A stretch of DNA of 11,680 bases from JAQBDA01 sp032124675 (lineage in GTDB: Bacteria > Chloroflexota > Anaerolineae > Anaerolineales > UBA4823), in contig JAQBDA010000101.1 of the NCBI GenBank assembly GCA_032124675.1, forward strand, positions 1 to 11,680, in the 5' to 3' direction. Position 1 is the stretch's first letter. Each line of letters begins with the position of its first letter. Of the stretch, positions 1 to 6,433 are shown piece by piece. The notes below the pieces were generated by a model that did no database searches, was not told the DNA's origin, and saw only the letters and a list, made by a program, of their open reading frames with translations. A program made the translations under genes and the position numbers.

Positions 1-1
1 T

Positions 2-1480
2 TTGATATTGCTGCGCAGTGCTGATCTCAGCGGAGCAGGTAATCACTTCCTCCGTGCAGTTGATCTGGGGATAACAGGGGCTGGTTATTACCTGGGTCTG
101 ATTTCCTGGTATGGAGGGGATATCGAGGCTGCTGAAAAGCATTATAGATTGGTGCCATCAGATGATGCGTTATGGGTGCCTGCACAGCGAGGTCTGGCAG
201 GCGTGGCACTGCAGCGCAAAGATTGGAAATGCGCCATTGAAGTGCTCAGGACAGTTGTAGCTGAGAGTGATGATCAACCAAGTCTTACGAGTCTGTTGGC
301 GCTTGCACATCGCTGCGCTGGACAAAGCAACGAAGCATCACAAATTTTAGAACAGGTTCTCAGCCAGGACCCGCTCAACCTGCTGGTGCTGAGGGAGCTG
401 TCAATTCTTGATGTTGAGCAAGGTGACAGGCATGAGTCCAAGCTTCTACGCCTTCTTGCGGATGATCAGCAGTACAGCCTGGATCTGGCAGCACATTACA
501 TGGATATTGGCTTACCTGCTGATGCATTGTCTATTCTGGAGCACACGGTTGAAGAGTGGGCTTACCCGACGGCATTTTACCTGGGAGCATATATCTACCA
601 ACAGCTTGGTATGCCGGACAGAGCGGAACAGTGGATAGGAAAAGCCCAGCAAGGTGATGTGGATCGCGTATTCCCCAGCCGGTTGTGGGAAATTATCGCC
701 CTTGAGCATGCCCTAAAACGATATCCCAATGATGACAAGGCCAGATATTATCTCGGTAATTTCTTTTACGCGCATCAACGCTTCGAAGAGGCGATCCAGA
801 TGTGGGAGCAGGCGCAGAAAGGTTTAGCGTCTTACGATGTAATTCACCGGAATCTTGGACTGGCTTACTGGCAGCAAAAGGACGATTTTGCGCGCGCTGG
901 GGAGCAGTTCGAAAAAGCCCTTTCCCTGAATCCCAATAATCAAGACCTATATATCCACTTGGATGATCTGTATCGCCAAATGGATATGGTAGAGAAGCGG
1001 GTTAAGCTGCTCAGTGGAATGTTGGCGCTCAATCCCATCCGTGAGGACTTGCGCAAGCGGACGCTGACCATGATGGTCGATCTGGGCGACTATGAGAGAG
1101 CGCTGAAGATACTGACAGAGGAATCGTTTGTCCCCTTGGAGATGGACCAGAGCTTCCATGATGTATATGTACGAGCTATCCTGCAGAGCGCGGAAGCGCA
1201 TTTGGCAGCTGAAGATATTGAACTCGCCATCGATGACTATAAGAAAGCATTGGAGTTTCCCCAGAACCTGGGAGTTGGACGGCCGATGACAATGGGCAAC
1301 GCTGAAATACATTATCGTCTGGGGTGCGCTTATGAGCAGCTCGGTAAGTACAAGCATGCCATTCGTTCTTGGAGAGAAGCTGCCGAAGAATCTCACAATT
1401 ATGGAGACGAACTTTTTTCATATGTTGAGAAGTCTCTCGACAAACTTGGACGCTACAGCGAGCTAGGTTTTCATGACTGA
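2..1480 (+). CDS. TPR-repeat protein, C-terminal part (DUF5107-like), truncated by window edge
   Basis: The reading frame is open from the window edge, so the true start lies upstream; the TTG at position 2 is not a credible start. The 492 visible residues are almost entirely helix-turn-helix repeats of TPR type. The clearest units lie near residues 58-90, 95-125, 246-277, 280-312, 315-346 and 434-465, with the usual small residues at the helix contacts, for example YYLGNFFYAHQRFEEAI and HRNLGLAYWQQ. The order of repeats and the ending (NLGVG, then EIHYRLGCAYEQLG) resemble, from memory, the C-terminal half of DUF5107 proteins, large TPR proteins often encoded beside sugar-catabolic genes; this family link is not proven. 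No signal peptide can be judged because the N-terminus is missing. TPR arrays normally mediate protein contacts. The next genes are on the same strand 100 bp downstream, which fits an operon, although a separate promoter cannot be excluded. Confidence 0.8.
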   Translation: MILLRSADLSGAGNHFLRAVDLGITGAGYYLGLISWYGGDIEAAEKHYRLVPSDDALWVPAQRGLAGVALQRKDWKCAIEVLRTVVAESDDQPSLTSLLALAHRCAGQSNEASQILEQVLSQDPLNLLVLRELSILDVEQGDRHESKLLRLLADDQQYSLDLAAHYMDIGLPADALSILEHTVEEWAYPTAFYLGAYIYQQLGMPDRAEQWIGKAQQGDVDRVFPSRLWEIIALEHALKRYPNDDKARYYLGNFFYAHQRFEEAIQMWEQAQKGLASYDVIHRNLGLAYWQQKDDFARAGEQFEKALSLNPNNQDLYIHLDDLYRQMDMVEKRVKLLSGMLALNPIREDLRKRTLTMMVDLGDYERALKILTEESFVPLEMDQSFHDVYVRAILQSAEAHLAAEDIELAIDDYKKALEFPQNLGVGRPMTMGNAEIHYRLGCAYEQLGKYKHAIRSWREAAEESHNYGDELFSYVEKSLDKLGRYSELGFHD

Positions 1481-1566
1481 GCGAACTTGAATCCATCAGG
1501 ATCACATTGTGTCAAAGCGGAATTGTTACAGAAGAGCACTGACGATCCATAAAATCCACACAATAT

Positions 1567-1574
1567 AAGGAGGT
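1567..1574 (+). promoter_or_regulatory. Consensus ribosome binding site of the amidotransferase-like gene
   Basis: AAGGAGGT is a full match to the anti-Shine-Dalgarno sequence, with a 6-nt spacer to the ATG at 1581. It fixes that start. The 100-bp gap between the TPR gene and this gene otherwise shows no clear promoter or terminator. Confidence 0.85.
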
Positions 1575-1580
1575 CAAATT

Positions 1581-2354
1581 ATGAAAGTCTTATATGCAGG
1601 CGATGCAGCAGTAAAAATTGGTCCGGTGTTTGTTGCTTCACCATTCAACGTAGAAGTCAAAGGCTTCTCGACGCACGTATGGGGACAGCCCCTCATCGAC
1701 GCAATGGAGGAGGGGGGAATCGAAGTACTGCACATGTCGAATGATGTTGCCATCTCGGAATTCCCGCGCACCGTGGAGGAGCTGTCGGAGTATGACGTCG
1801 TGATACTCAGCGATATCGAGTGTGAAGTACTGGCGCTCTACCCATTCTGGATTCCGGGGGTTGAACTGCCGCGCACAAACCGCTTGAAGGCGATCCGTGA
1901 ATATACACGCAGCGGTGGCGGGTTGATGATGGTCGGAGGCTGGTCCTCATTCAGCGGTCGATTCGGGCACGGTGGTTACTATGATACGCCGGTTGAGGAA
2001 GCCCTGCCGGTGACATGTTTGAAAGGGATGGATGACCGCGTAGAAACCCCGGAAGGAGTGCACGTCAATATCCATGATAAAACTCACCCAATTATGAAAG
2101 ATATCCCCTGGGAACAATGCCCGGTCTTCGAAGGCTTCAATAGGATTTTTCCGAAAGAAAATGCCAGCGTGCTGGCCACGATCGGTCAAGGAGAGGATGA
2201 AAATCCACTTGTGGTCGTCTGGGAGTTCGGAGCAGGTCGCGCGATGGCATTTTCCACGGACTGCTCACCCCACTGGGCGGCTTTTTTTCAACCTTGGGAG
2301 TATTATGGTCAATTCTGGCGGCAGTCCATTCGTTGGCTGGCGAAGGAGGCCTAA
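1581..2354 (+). CDS. Class I glutamine amidotransferase-like protein (PF07090-like)
   Basis: A 257-residue soluble protein with no signal peptide or membrane segment. The fold is suggested by an N-terminal beta strand (MKVLYAGDAA), the YDVVILSDIE strand near residues 71-80, a Gly-rich turn GGGLMMVGGWSSF at 112-124, and the C-terminal GAGRAMAFSTDCSPHW at 217-232 followed by FWRQSIRWLA. This pattern matches the 'putative glutamine amidotransferase' family related to ThuA and GATase1. At the expected nucleophile elbow the sequence is G119-G120-W121-S122, with no cysteine, so classical glutaminase activity is unlikely and the real reaction is unknown. The gene has a perfect ribosome binding site. 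Its stop codon directly abuts the TTG start of the following oxidoreductase, and the ribosome binding site for that gene lies inside its last codons, so the two are almost certainly translationally coupled. A role in sugar or polyol metabolism is inferred from that partner only. Confidence 0.8.
   Translation: MKVLYAGDAAVKIGPVFVASPFNVEVKGFSTHVWGQPLIDAMEEGGIEVLHMSNDVAISEFPRTVEELSEYDVVILSDIECEVLALYPFWIPGVELPRTNRLKAIREYTRSGGGLMMVGGWSSFSGRFGHGGYYDTPVEEALPVTCLKGMDDRVETPEGVHVNIHDKTHPIMKDIPWEQCPVFEGFNRIFPKENASVLATIGQGEDENPLVVVWEFGAGRAMAFSTDCSPHWAAFFQPWEYYGQFWRQSIRWLAKEA
2343..2349 (+). promoter_or_regulatory. Ribosome binding site setting a TTG start at 2355
   Basis: AAGGAGG lies in the last codons of the amidotransferase-like gene, 5 nt before a TTG that directly follows the TAA stop (2352-2354). 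The spacing supports TTG rather than a later ATG as the start, and the encoded N-terminus runs straight into the Rossmann strand. Confidence 0.8.
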
Positions 2355-3395
2355 TTGCGAGATCTGACATTTGCTGTGATCGGCGCAGGCTTTATGGGTA
2401 AGGTGTTGGCTCGCACCGGTAATGAATTGCCCTATGCACGCTGTATTGCAGCGGCTGACATCAACTATGCTAACGCACAGGAACTTGTGGATTCATATGG
2501 GGGGAAAGCGTACCAGGATTACCAGGAGATGCTGGATCGTGAGCGAGCAGATGCCGTCATCGTTGCCACGCCGGAATTTCTCCATCGCGAGCCGGTGCTG
2601 GCTGCCAGCCAGCACGGCTGCCATGTCTTAGTAGAAAAGCCGTTTGCAACCACACTCGCAGATGCCGATGCCATGATTCGCGGCTGCAAAGATGCCGGAG
2701 TCAGGCTGATGGTGGGACACATCCTGCGTTTCGAAGTCAACTATGCCATGATCCAGGCTGCCATTCAGGAAGGGAGTATCGGGCGTTTCCTTTCCGCTTA
2801 CGCCAGACGTATTGCGCCCATCGGAGAAGCTTACCGGCTGGACGGGCGGGTTAGCCCGATCACTTATATCGCCGTACACGATATCGATCAGATGCTTTGG
2901 TACCATCCTGCGGCGATCAGATCCGTCTACGGACGTGCATTGAAGGGCAGGGTCTGGGATGAGTTCGAAACCTATGACTGCGCCTGGTTGACGATTGAAT
3001 TCGAGGATGGCGCTCTGGGTATCCACGAGGTGGGGTGGTGCTTGCCGGAGGAATGGGCTGGCTGGAGCAAACCAACCAGCTGGGGTGGATTTGGTGATGT
3101 TCGTATGAACGTCCTCGGTACGGATGGCGTCCTGAATCTAAACTTCACACCTATGGATCTTTACGCCTGCGATCATGATGGTTGGAAGCTGCCTGACACA
3201 CGCCACTGGCCTGCAATGAATAACAGATTAGTGGGCGCAGCCAAGCTGGAGATGGAACATTTCTTCGAATGTGTCTTGGAGGACAAGCAACCATTGGTCA
3301 GCGGAGAGGATGGTCGCCGATCAATAGAAGTGATGATCGCTGCGGAGTTGTCGATTACTGAGGATCGGATTGTCCCGCTGCCGCTCCAGGTATAG
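2355..3395 (+). CDS. Gfo/Idh/MocA family NAD(P)-dependent oxidoreductase
   Basis: A 346-residue cytoplasmic enzyme of the glucose-fructose oxidoreductase / inositol dehydrogenase family. It shows the N-terminal Rossmann strand FAVIGAGFMG with the GxGxxG nucleotide-binding glycines at residues 10, 12 and 15. The family's EKP motif follows at 94-96 (VLVEKPFATT), its Lys95 being the usual catalytic or binding lysine. HDIDQM at 175-180 supplies the His and Asp of the active site. The C-terminal half (about 125-330) is the mixed alpha/beta substrate and oligomerisation domain. Length is typical. The family oxidises or reduces a hydroxyl of sugars, inositols or related compounds using NAD(P); the substrate cannot be read from sequence. 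It starts at TTG immediately after the preceding stop, and the next gene is on the opposite strand, so it is the last gene of this operon. Confidence 0.92.
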   Translation: MRDLTFAVIGAGFMGKVLARTGNELPYARCIAAADINYANAQELVDSYGGKAYQDYQEMLDRERADAVIVATPEFLHREPVLAASQHGCHVLVEKPFATTLADADAMIRGCKDAGVRLMVGHILRFEVNYAMIQAAIQEGSIGRFLSAYARRIAPIGEAYRLDGRVSPITYIAVHDIDQMLWYHPAAIRSVYGRALKGRVWDEFETYDCAWLTIEFEDGALGIHEVGWCLPEEWAGWSKPTSWGGFGDVRMNVLGTDGVLNLNFTPMDLYACDHDGWKLPDTRHWPAMNNRLVGAAKLEMEHFFECVLEDKQPLVSGEDGRRSIEVMIAAELSITEDRIVPLPLQV

Positions 3396-3436
3396 TATTC
3401 ACCGTGAGGATATTGAATTGGCGGGTTTAAGGTAGG
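3396..3436. other. Short intergenic gap between convergent genes
   Basis: About 40 bp separate the ends of the Gfo/Idh/MocA gene and the small membrane protein gene, which converge here. It is AT-richer than the flanking genes, but no GC-rich hairpin followed by a T-run is visible on either strand, so no intrinsic terminator is called. Confidence 0.5.
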
Positions 3437-3844
3437 TTAAATAACAGTCGTCATCCCTTTAGATAACCGCCAGCGCCAGTACACCCACAGCAGGTTGAAC
3501 GCCGCGAAGATCACCAGCGTTACCCAGGCCATGAACGGCGATCCCTGCGCGCCTTGCAGCAAGGATACCAGCAGACCGATCACTGCGGCCAATGACCAGA
3601 TGATCTTTAAGTTGAGCATGCCTTGATAGGCCTCCACGCCGGCGTTCCGCCCCAGGTAAGATTCGATACCGATGCCGAATAATGCCGCCGCTACCACGCG
3701 CGTGGTAATTGGGTCGACAGTCTGCCATCCGAAGAAGCGCAAGGTTGCTTCCGGCGCCACCATGAGCGGGATCGCCAGGAGCACGTCTAAGGCGAAATGC
3801 AGAATAAACCAGCTTCGCAGGGAGCGGGGAACCTCGGTGGACAT
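3437..3844 (-). CDS. Small four-helix integral membrane protein, function unknown
   Basis: A 135-residue hydrophobic protein with four likely membrane segments, near residues 13-31, 48-65, 78-97 and 104-124. It ends in a basic tail (WRWRLSKG). I do not recognise a characterised family; it has the look of small 'hypothetical membrane protein' families with paired helices and conserved Gly and Pro in the loops (for example LMVAPEATLRFFGW). The ATG lies 5 bp after the stop of the FKBP lipoprotein gene, preceded by a modest GAAAG site, so it is very likely the second gene of that transcript. Whether it works with the lipoprotein at the membrane is inference from position only. Confidence 0.75.
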   Translation of the reverse strand: MSTEVPRSLRSWFILHFALDVLLAIPLMVAPEATLRFFGWQTVDPITTRVVAAALFGIGIESYLGRNAGVEAYQGMLNLKIIWSLAAVIGLLVSLLQGAQGSPFMAWVTLVIFAAFNLLWVYWRWRLSKGMTTVI

Positions 3845-3849
3845 CTTTC

Positions 3850-5163
3850 TTACGGTTGGATTTCCAGCAGCTCGACCTCGAAGATCAGCGTCGCCCCGGG
3901 TGGGATCGTCCCACCGGAGCCATCTTCGCCATACGCCAGATCGGGCGGGATGACCAGCTGGCGCTTGCCGCCCACTTTCATCGTCGCCACACCCTCATCC
4001 CAACCGGCGATCACACTGCCCTGCCCCAGGGTGAATGTGAACGGCGTTCCGCGATTTAACGAGCTGTCGAATTGCTGTCCGTCTTCCAGCCAGCCCGTAT
4101 AGTGCACGACCACAGTCTGTCCAGCTTCAGGCATCGCACTCTCACCTTCGACCAGGTCGTAGTATTTCAACCCGCTCTCGGTGGTGGTGTAGTCCTCTTC
4201 ATCGACCTCGGTCATCGTGACCGGTTCGCGCACCTCAACCAGCTCGATCTCCATCACCACAGTGGCGTTGGGAGGGATTCCGTTTCCGCCTGCTTCTCCA
4301 AGCGCCAGGTCAGGCGGGATGACAAGCAGGCGCTTGCCGCCCTGCTTCATGTTGAGCACGCCTTCCTCCCACCCCGGGAAGACAGTACCCCCTCCCACAA
4401 TAAATGATACCGGGTCGCTTCCCTCGGAACTGAAGACATATTCATCCTCTTTGTCACCCTGCACCCAAATTGTAAAATGGGTGGAAACGATGCTGTCCTG
4501 CTCGGCTTCAGCCCCTTTCCCTTCGGTCAGATTAGCATACTGCAGCCCGCTGTCGGTCGTCACAAGTTCGTCATCGGAGACAGCAGACGGCTGCGGCGGT
4601 ACCTCTACGGTAAGCAGCTCGACATCCAGGATAATCTGGGAATTCGGCGGTATCATGCCAAAGCCTTGCTCTCCGAAGGCCAGATCCGGCGGTAGGACCA
4701 ACTTAGCTTTACCGCCGGCTTTCATCAGGGCCAGTCCTTCTTCCCAGCCCGGGAGGAGCTGTTCACGGCCGAAAACTGCGCTGATCGGTTCTTCGCTGGC
4801 AGAGCTGTTGGTGAACACTGTGCCATCCGGAAGCGAGCCGGTAAAATACATAGTAATCAGGTCGCCATCTTTTGGGGAGCGCCCGGTGCCCTTGGTAATC
4901 TCCATGAACTGCAAGCCGCTGTCGGTGGTTGTGGCTCCCTCCAGCGAGATGGGTTCAGGAGTGGGGGGGGTGTCTGTGGTTGAGAATATTGATAGGGCGG
5001 ATTCAGGGGTTGCCGATCCGGCCGGGGTCGGTTCGACAACCTCGGTCGGGGGACTTGCCTGCTGCGTCTCCTCAGCTGTGCTTGACGAGTTGCACGCAGA
5101 TAGTATGAAAACTGATATCAGCGCTGCGCTGATCAGGATGATCAATTTAAGATTGTGCTTCAC
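3850..5163 (-). CDS. Lipoprotein with three tandem FKBP-type peptidyl-prolyl isomerase domains
   Basis: A 437-residue secreted lipoprotein read from a GTG start at 5163, chosen because GGAGAGGA sits 7 nt upstream and because the signal peptide then begins properly (VKHNLK, a hydrophobic core, lipobox LSAC with Cys24). An upstream ATG at 5202 would add 13 residues before the signal and has no good binding site. Residues 25-75 form a Ser/Thr/Pro/Glu-rich linker. Three FKBP domains follow at about 80-187, 203-311 and 328-437, each starting with the TT(D/E)SGL motif. FKBPs catalyse prolyl cis-trans isomerisation and help proteins fold, here presumably at the outer face of the membrane. Only domain 3 keeps the full set of pocket residues (Tyr355, Phe365, Asp366, Trp388, Tyr411, Phe428). 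Domain 1 has Thr118 for the Asp, Phe163 for the second Tyr and Leu179 for the last Phe. Domain 2 has Phe230, Ser245, Leu288 and Met304 at the corresponding Tyr, Asp, Tyr and Phe. A membrane protein gene follows 5 bp downstream. Confidence 0.93.
   Translation of the reverse strand: MKHNLKLIILISAALISVFILSACNSSSTAEETQQASPPTEVVEPTPAGSATPESALSIFSTTDTPPTPEPISLEGATTTDSGLQFMEITKGTGRSPKDGDLITMYFTGSLPDGTVFTNSSASEEPISAVFGREQLLPGWEEGLALMKAGGKAKLVLPPDLAFGEQGFGMIPPNSQIILDVELLTVEVPPQPSAVSDDELVTTDSGLQYANLTEGKGAEAEQDSIVSTHFTIWVQGDKEDEYVFSSEGSDPVSFIVGGGTVFPGWEEGVLNMKQGGKRLLVIPPDLALGEAGGNGIPPNATVVMEIELVEVREPVTMTEVDEEDYTTTESGLKYYDLVEGESAMPEAGQTVVVHYTGWLEDGQQFDSSLNRGTPFTFTLGQGSVIAGWDEGVATMKVGGKRQLVIPPDLAYGEDGSGGTIPPGATLIFEVELLEIQP
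3934..3972 (-). repeat. Intragenic repeat, copy in FKBP domain 3
   Basis: This 39-bp segment matches 4303-4341 at 35 of 39 positions. Both encode the GGKR-LVIPPDLA stretch that leads to the FKBP 80s loop. It is the most conserved DNA block between domains 2 and 3 and marks them as products of internal duplication, although purifying selection on this motif also helps keep it similar. Confidence 0.75.
4303..4341 (-). repeat. Intragenic repeat, copy in FKBP domain 2
   Basis: Partner of the repeat at 3934-3972, with four mismatches over 39 bp. The equivalent segment of domain 1 (around 4677-4715) is more diverged. Confidence 0.75.
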
Positions 5164-5170
5164 GAAATGC

Positions 5171-5178
5171 TCCTCTCC
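5171..5178 (-). promoter_or_regulatory. Ribosome binding site of the FKBP lipoprotein gene, deciding a GTG start
   Basis: Read on the minus strand, GGAGAGGA lies 7 nt before the GTG at 5163. It selects the GTG over the in-frame ATG 39 bp upstream. Confidence 0.75.
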
Positions 5179-5248
5179 GGAATAGTGTGGTGGACCCGCC
5201 ACCGGAAGAATCCCAGCATTGTAACACGTTTACCTGAGAGCCTGATGA

Positions 5249-5254
5249 GAGTAT
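5249..5254 (-). promoter_or_regulatory. Possible -10 element for the FKBP lipoprotein gene
   Basis: On the minus strand TATACT lies about 85 nt before the GTG start, matching five of six positions of TATAAT. No convincing -35 hexamer is found 16-18 bp upstream, so this is tentative. Confidence 0.3.
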
Positions 5255-5283
5255 AGCCTGGCTGCTACCATCGAATAGATGTC

Positions 5284-5292
5284 TGGTAAAAT
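5284..5292 (+). promoter_or_regulatory. Possible extended -10 promoter of the pirin gene
   Basis: TGGTAAAAT has the TGn extension and a hexamer with one mismatch to TATAAT, about 48 bp before the pirin ATG. There is no good -35, as is common for extended -10 promoters. The region between the two divergent genes (5164-5340) shows no other clear element. Confidence 0.35.
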
Positions 5293-5340
5293 TTATCTGA
5301 AATTACCCTTAATTATCCAATACTCTCCAGGGAAGTTGAA

Positions 5341-6207
5341 ATGAATAATCCTCGTAAAGTGTCACAAATCATCGAGCCGAATCACGTCATCGAAGGGGCC
5401 GGGGTACTGCTGCGCCGTTCGTTTGGACCGGAGCGCGCCAATCCGTTTGACCCTTTCCTGCTTTTTGACCATTTCGCATTCAATGACCCGGTTGAAGGCC
5501 CGCTGGTGGGCTTTCCTATGCACCCACACCGGGGGATCGAAACGGTAACCTATATGCTGGAAGGCTCGGTTCACCACCGAGACAGCCTGGGGAATTCCGG
5601 GCTGATCGGTCCGGGGGACGTGCAGTGGATGTCATCTGGCCGAGGCATCCTGCATGAAGAGATGCCGCGCCGCAGCCCACTAGGCAACGTTTTTGGGTTT
5701 CAATTATGGATCAACCTGCCTGCCAGGGATAAAATGGGAACGCCGCGCTACCAGGAAGTGAGCGCGGATTCCATCCCGGTGACGCACCGGGCGGGTGCAT
5801 CCGTGCGCGTTGTTGCCGGAGAAGTGGACAGCGTGCGAGGCCCGGTAACCGACATTGCTGCCGATCCGGTTTACCTGGACGTGCGCCTGGAGCCGGGTGC
5901 GCAGTTCACGCATCCCATCCCGGAAGATCACACGTCTATAGCGTATGTGTACAGCGGCAGCGGTGAGTTTGGGATAAGCCAGGATGGGACCGGCGAGCAC
6001 GTGGAAGCTGTCCACATGCTGGTATTCGGGGACGGTGACCTGATCCAGGTAAGTGCTGCACTTGAGTCGCCGGTAGCGTTCATGCTTGTGGCGGGAAAAC
6101 CATTCAAAGAGCCGATCGTGCCTTACGGTCCGTTTGTGATGAATACTGTGGAGGAGATCCAGCAAACCCTGGTGGACCTGCGCAGCGGGACGTTTGTAAT
6201 AAGTTAG
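5341..6207 (+). CDS. Pirin family bicupin protein
   Basis: A 288-residue cytoplasmic protein of the pirin family, the usual length. The N-terminal cupin (about 20-125) contains the signature FDHF near 42-45, then GFPMHPHRGIETVTY and SSGRGILHEEMP. The four metal ligands of human pirin correspond to His61, His63, His105 and Glu107, all present, so a bound iron or similar metal is expected. The C-terminal cupin spans about 175-255, and the tail AGKPFKEPIVPYGPFVMNT is typical of the family. Pirins have been linked to quercetin dioxygenation, redox sensing and regulation of central enzymes; which applies here is unknown. The gene is divergent from the FKBP lipoprotein and seems monocistronic, as the next gene starts 226 bp away behind its own promoter-like sequence. 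Only a weak GGAAG-like site precedes the ATG. Confidence 0.93.
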   Translation: MNNPRKVSQIIEPNHVIEGAGVLLRRSFGPERANPFDPFLLFDHFAFNDPVEGPLVGFPMHPHRGIETVTYMLEGSVHHRDSLGNSGLIGPGDVQWMSSGRGILHEEMPRRSPLGNVFGFQLWINLPARDKMGTPRYQEVSADSIPVTHRAGASVRVVAGEVDSVRGPVTDIAADPVYLDVRLEPGAQFTHPIPEDHTSIAYVYSGSGEFGISQDGTGEHVEAVHMLVFGDGDLIQVSAALESPVAFMLVAGKPFKEPIVPYGPFVMNTVEEIQQTLVDLRSGTFVIS

Positions 6208-6255
6208 AGCGCTATCCCATACCGGTTAAATACTCGTACTACCGATCGACATGAT

Positions 6256-6284
6256 GAACTGATTGCGATTTTTGCAGTCAGTTC
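6256..6284 (+). repeat. Inverted repeat between pirin and AOR genes
   Basis: GAACTGATTGC (6256-6266) can pair with GCAGTCAGTTC (6274-6284) across a 7-nt loop, 11 pairs with one G-U. It sits about 50 bp after the pirin stop and about 43 bp before the candidate -10 of the AOR gene. It could end the pirin transcript, but only a short T-rich stretch follows the stem, so an operator site is equally possible. Confidence 0.5.
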
Positions 6285-6326
6285 AATTTCATTAAGAACC
6301 TGTGATGCGAAATATTGGACTGCATG

Positions 6327-6332
6327 TATAAT
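6327..6332 (+). promoter_or_regulatory. Consensus -10 element upstream of the AOR gene
   Basis: TATAAT is an exact -10 hexamer in an AT-rich stretch. No good -35 is seen at 16-18 bp spacing, and a TG lies directly beside it rather than one base away. If used, transcription would start near 6339 and give a leader of roughly 95 nt. Confidence 0.45.
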
Positions 6333-6348
6333 TAATAGGACAACGTAG

Positions 6349-6404
6349 CTTACAATAAGGTGGGGTATGTCAGGCATGTAAGGGCTATCCGATTACCCGG
6401 ATAG
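6349..6404 (+). ncRNA. Putative structured leader of the AOR transcript
   Basis: Two adjacent helices can form in the presumed 5' leader: CTTACA (6349-6354) with TGTAAG (6377-6382), and a 7-bp hairpin CTATCCG (6385-6391) with CGGATAG (6398-6404) around a 6-nt loop. Purine-rich sequence and the ribosome binding site follow. Leaders of molybdenum/tungsten enzyme genes can hold the Moco RNA motif, but I could not match its conserved core, so this is only a structured-leader candidate. Confidence 0.3.
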
Positions 6405-6421
6405 GCAGCGGAGGGGAAATT

Positions 6422-6426
6422 GGAGG
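6422..6426 (+). promoter_or_regulatory. Ribosome binding site of the AOR gene
   Basis: GGAGG lies 7 nt before the ATG at 6434, supporting that start; the protein then begins with the family-typical GFMGKVLRVNL strand. Confidence 0.8.
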
Positions 6427-6433
6427 GATCAAC

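Noticed and set aside
4217..5185. Long open frame on the plus strand opposite the FKBP lipoprotein gene (322 codons)
   Set aside because: The minus-strand protein has clear FKBP motifs and a lipobox. The opposite frame is Ser/Pro-rich with no recognisable domain and is a shadow of the biased codon use.
5164..5202. Upstream ATG start for the FKBP lipoprotein
   Set aside because: It would place 13 polar residues before the signal peptide and lacks a ribosome binding site, whereas the GTG at 5163 has a strong one.
5221..5234. Palindrome-like GTAACACGTTTAC between the divergent genes
   Set aside because: The symmetry is imperfect and short; nothing else supports an operator.
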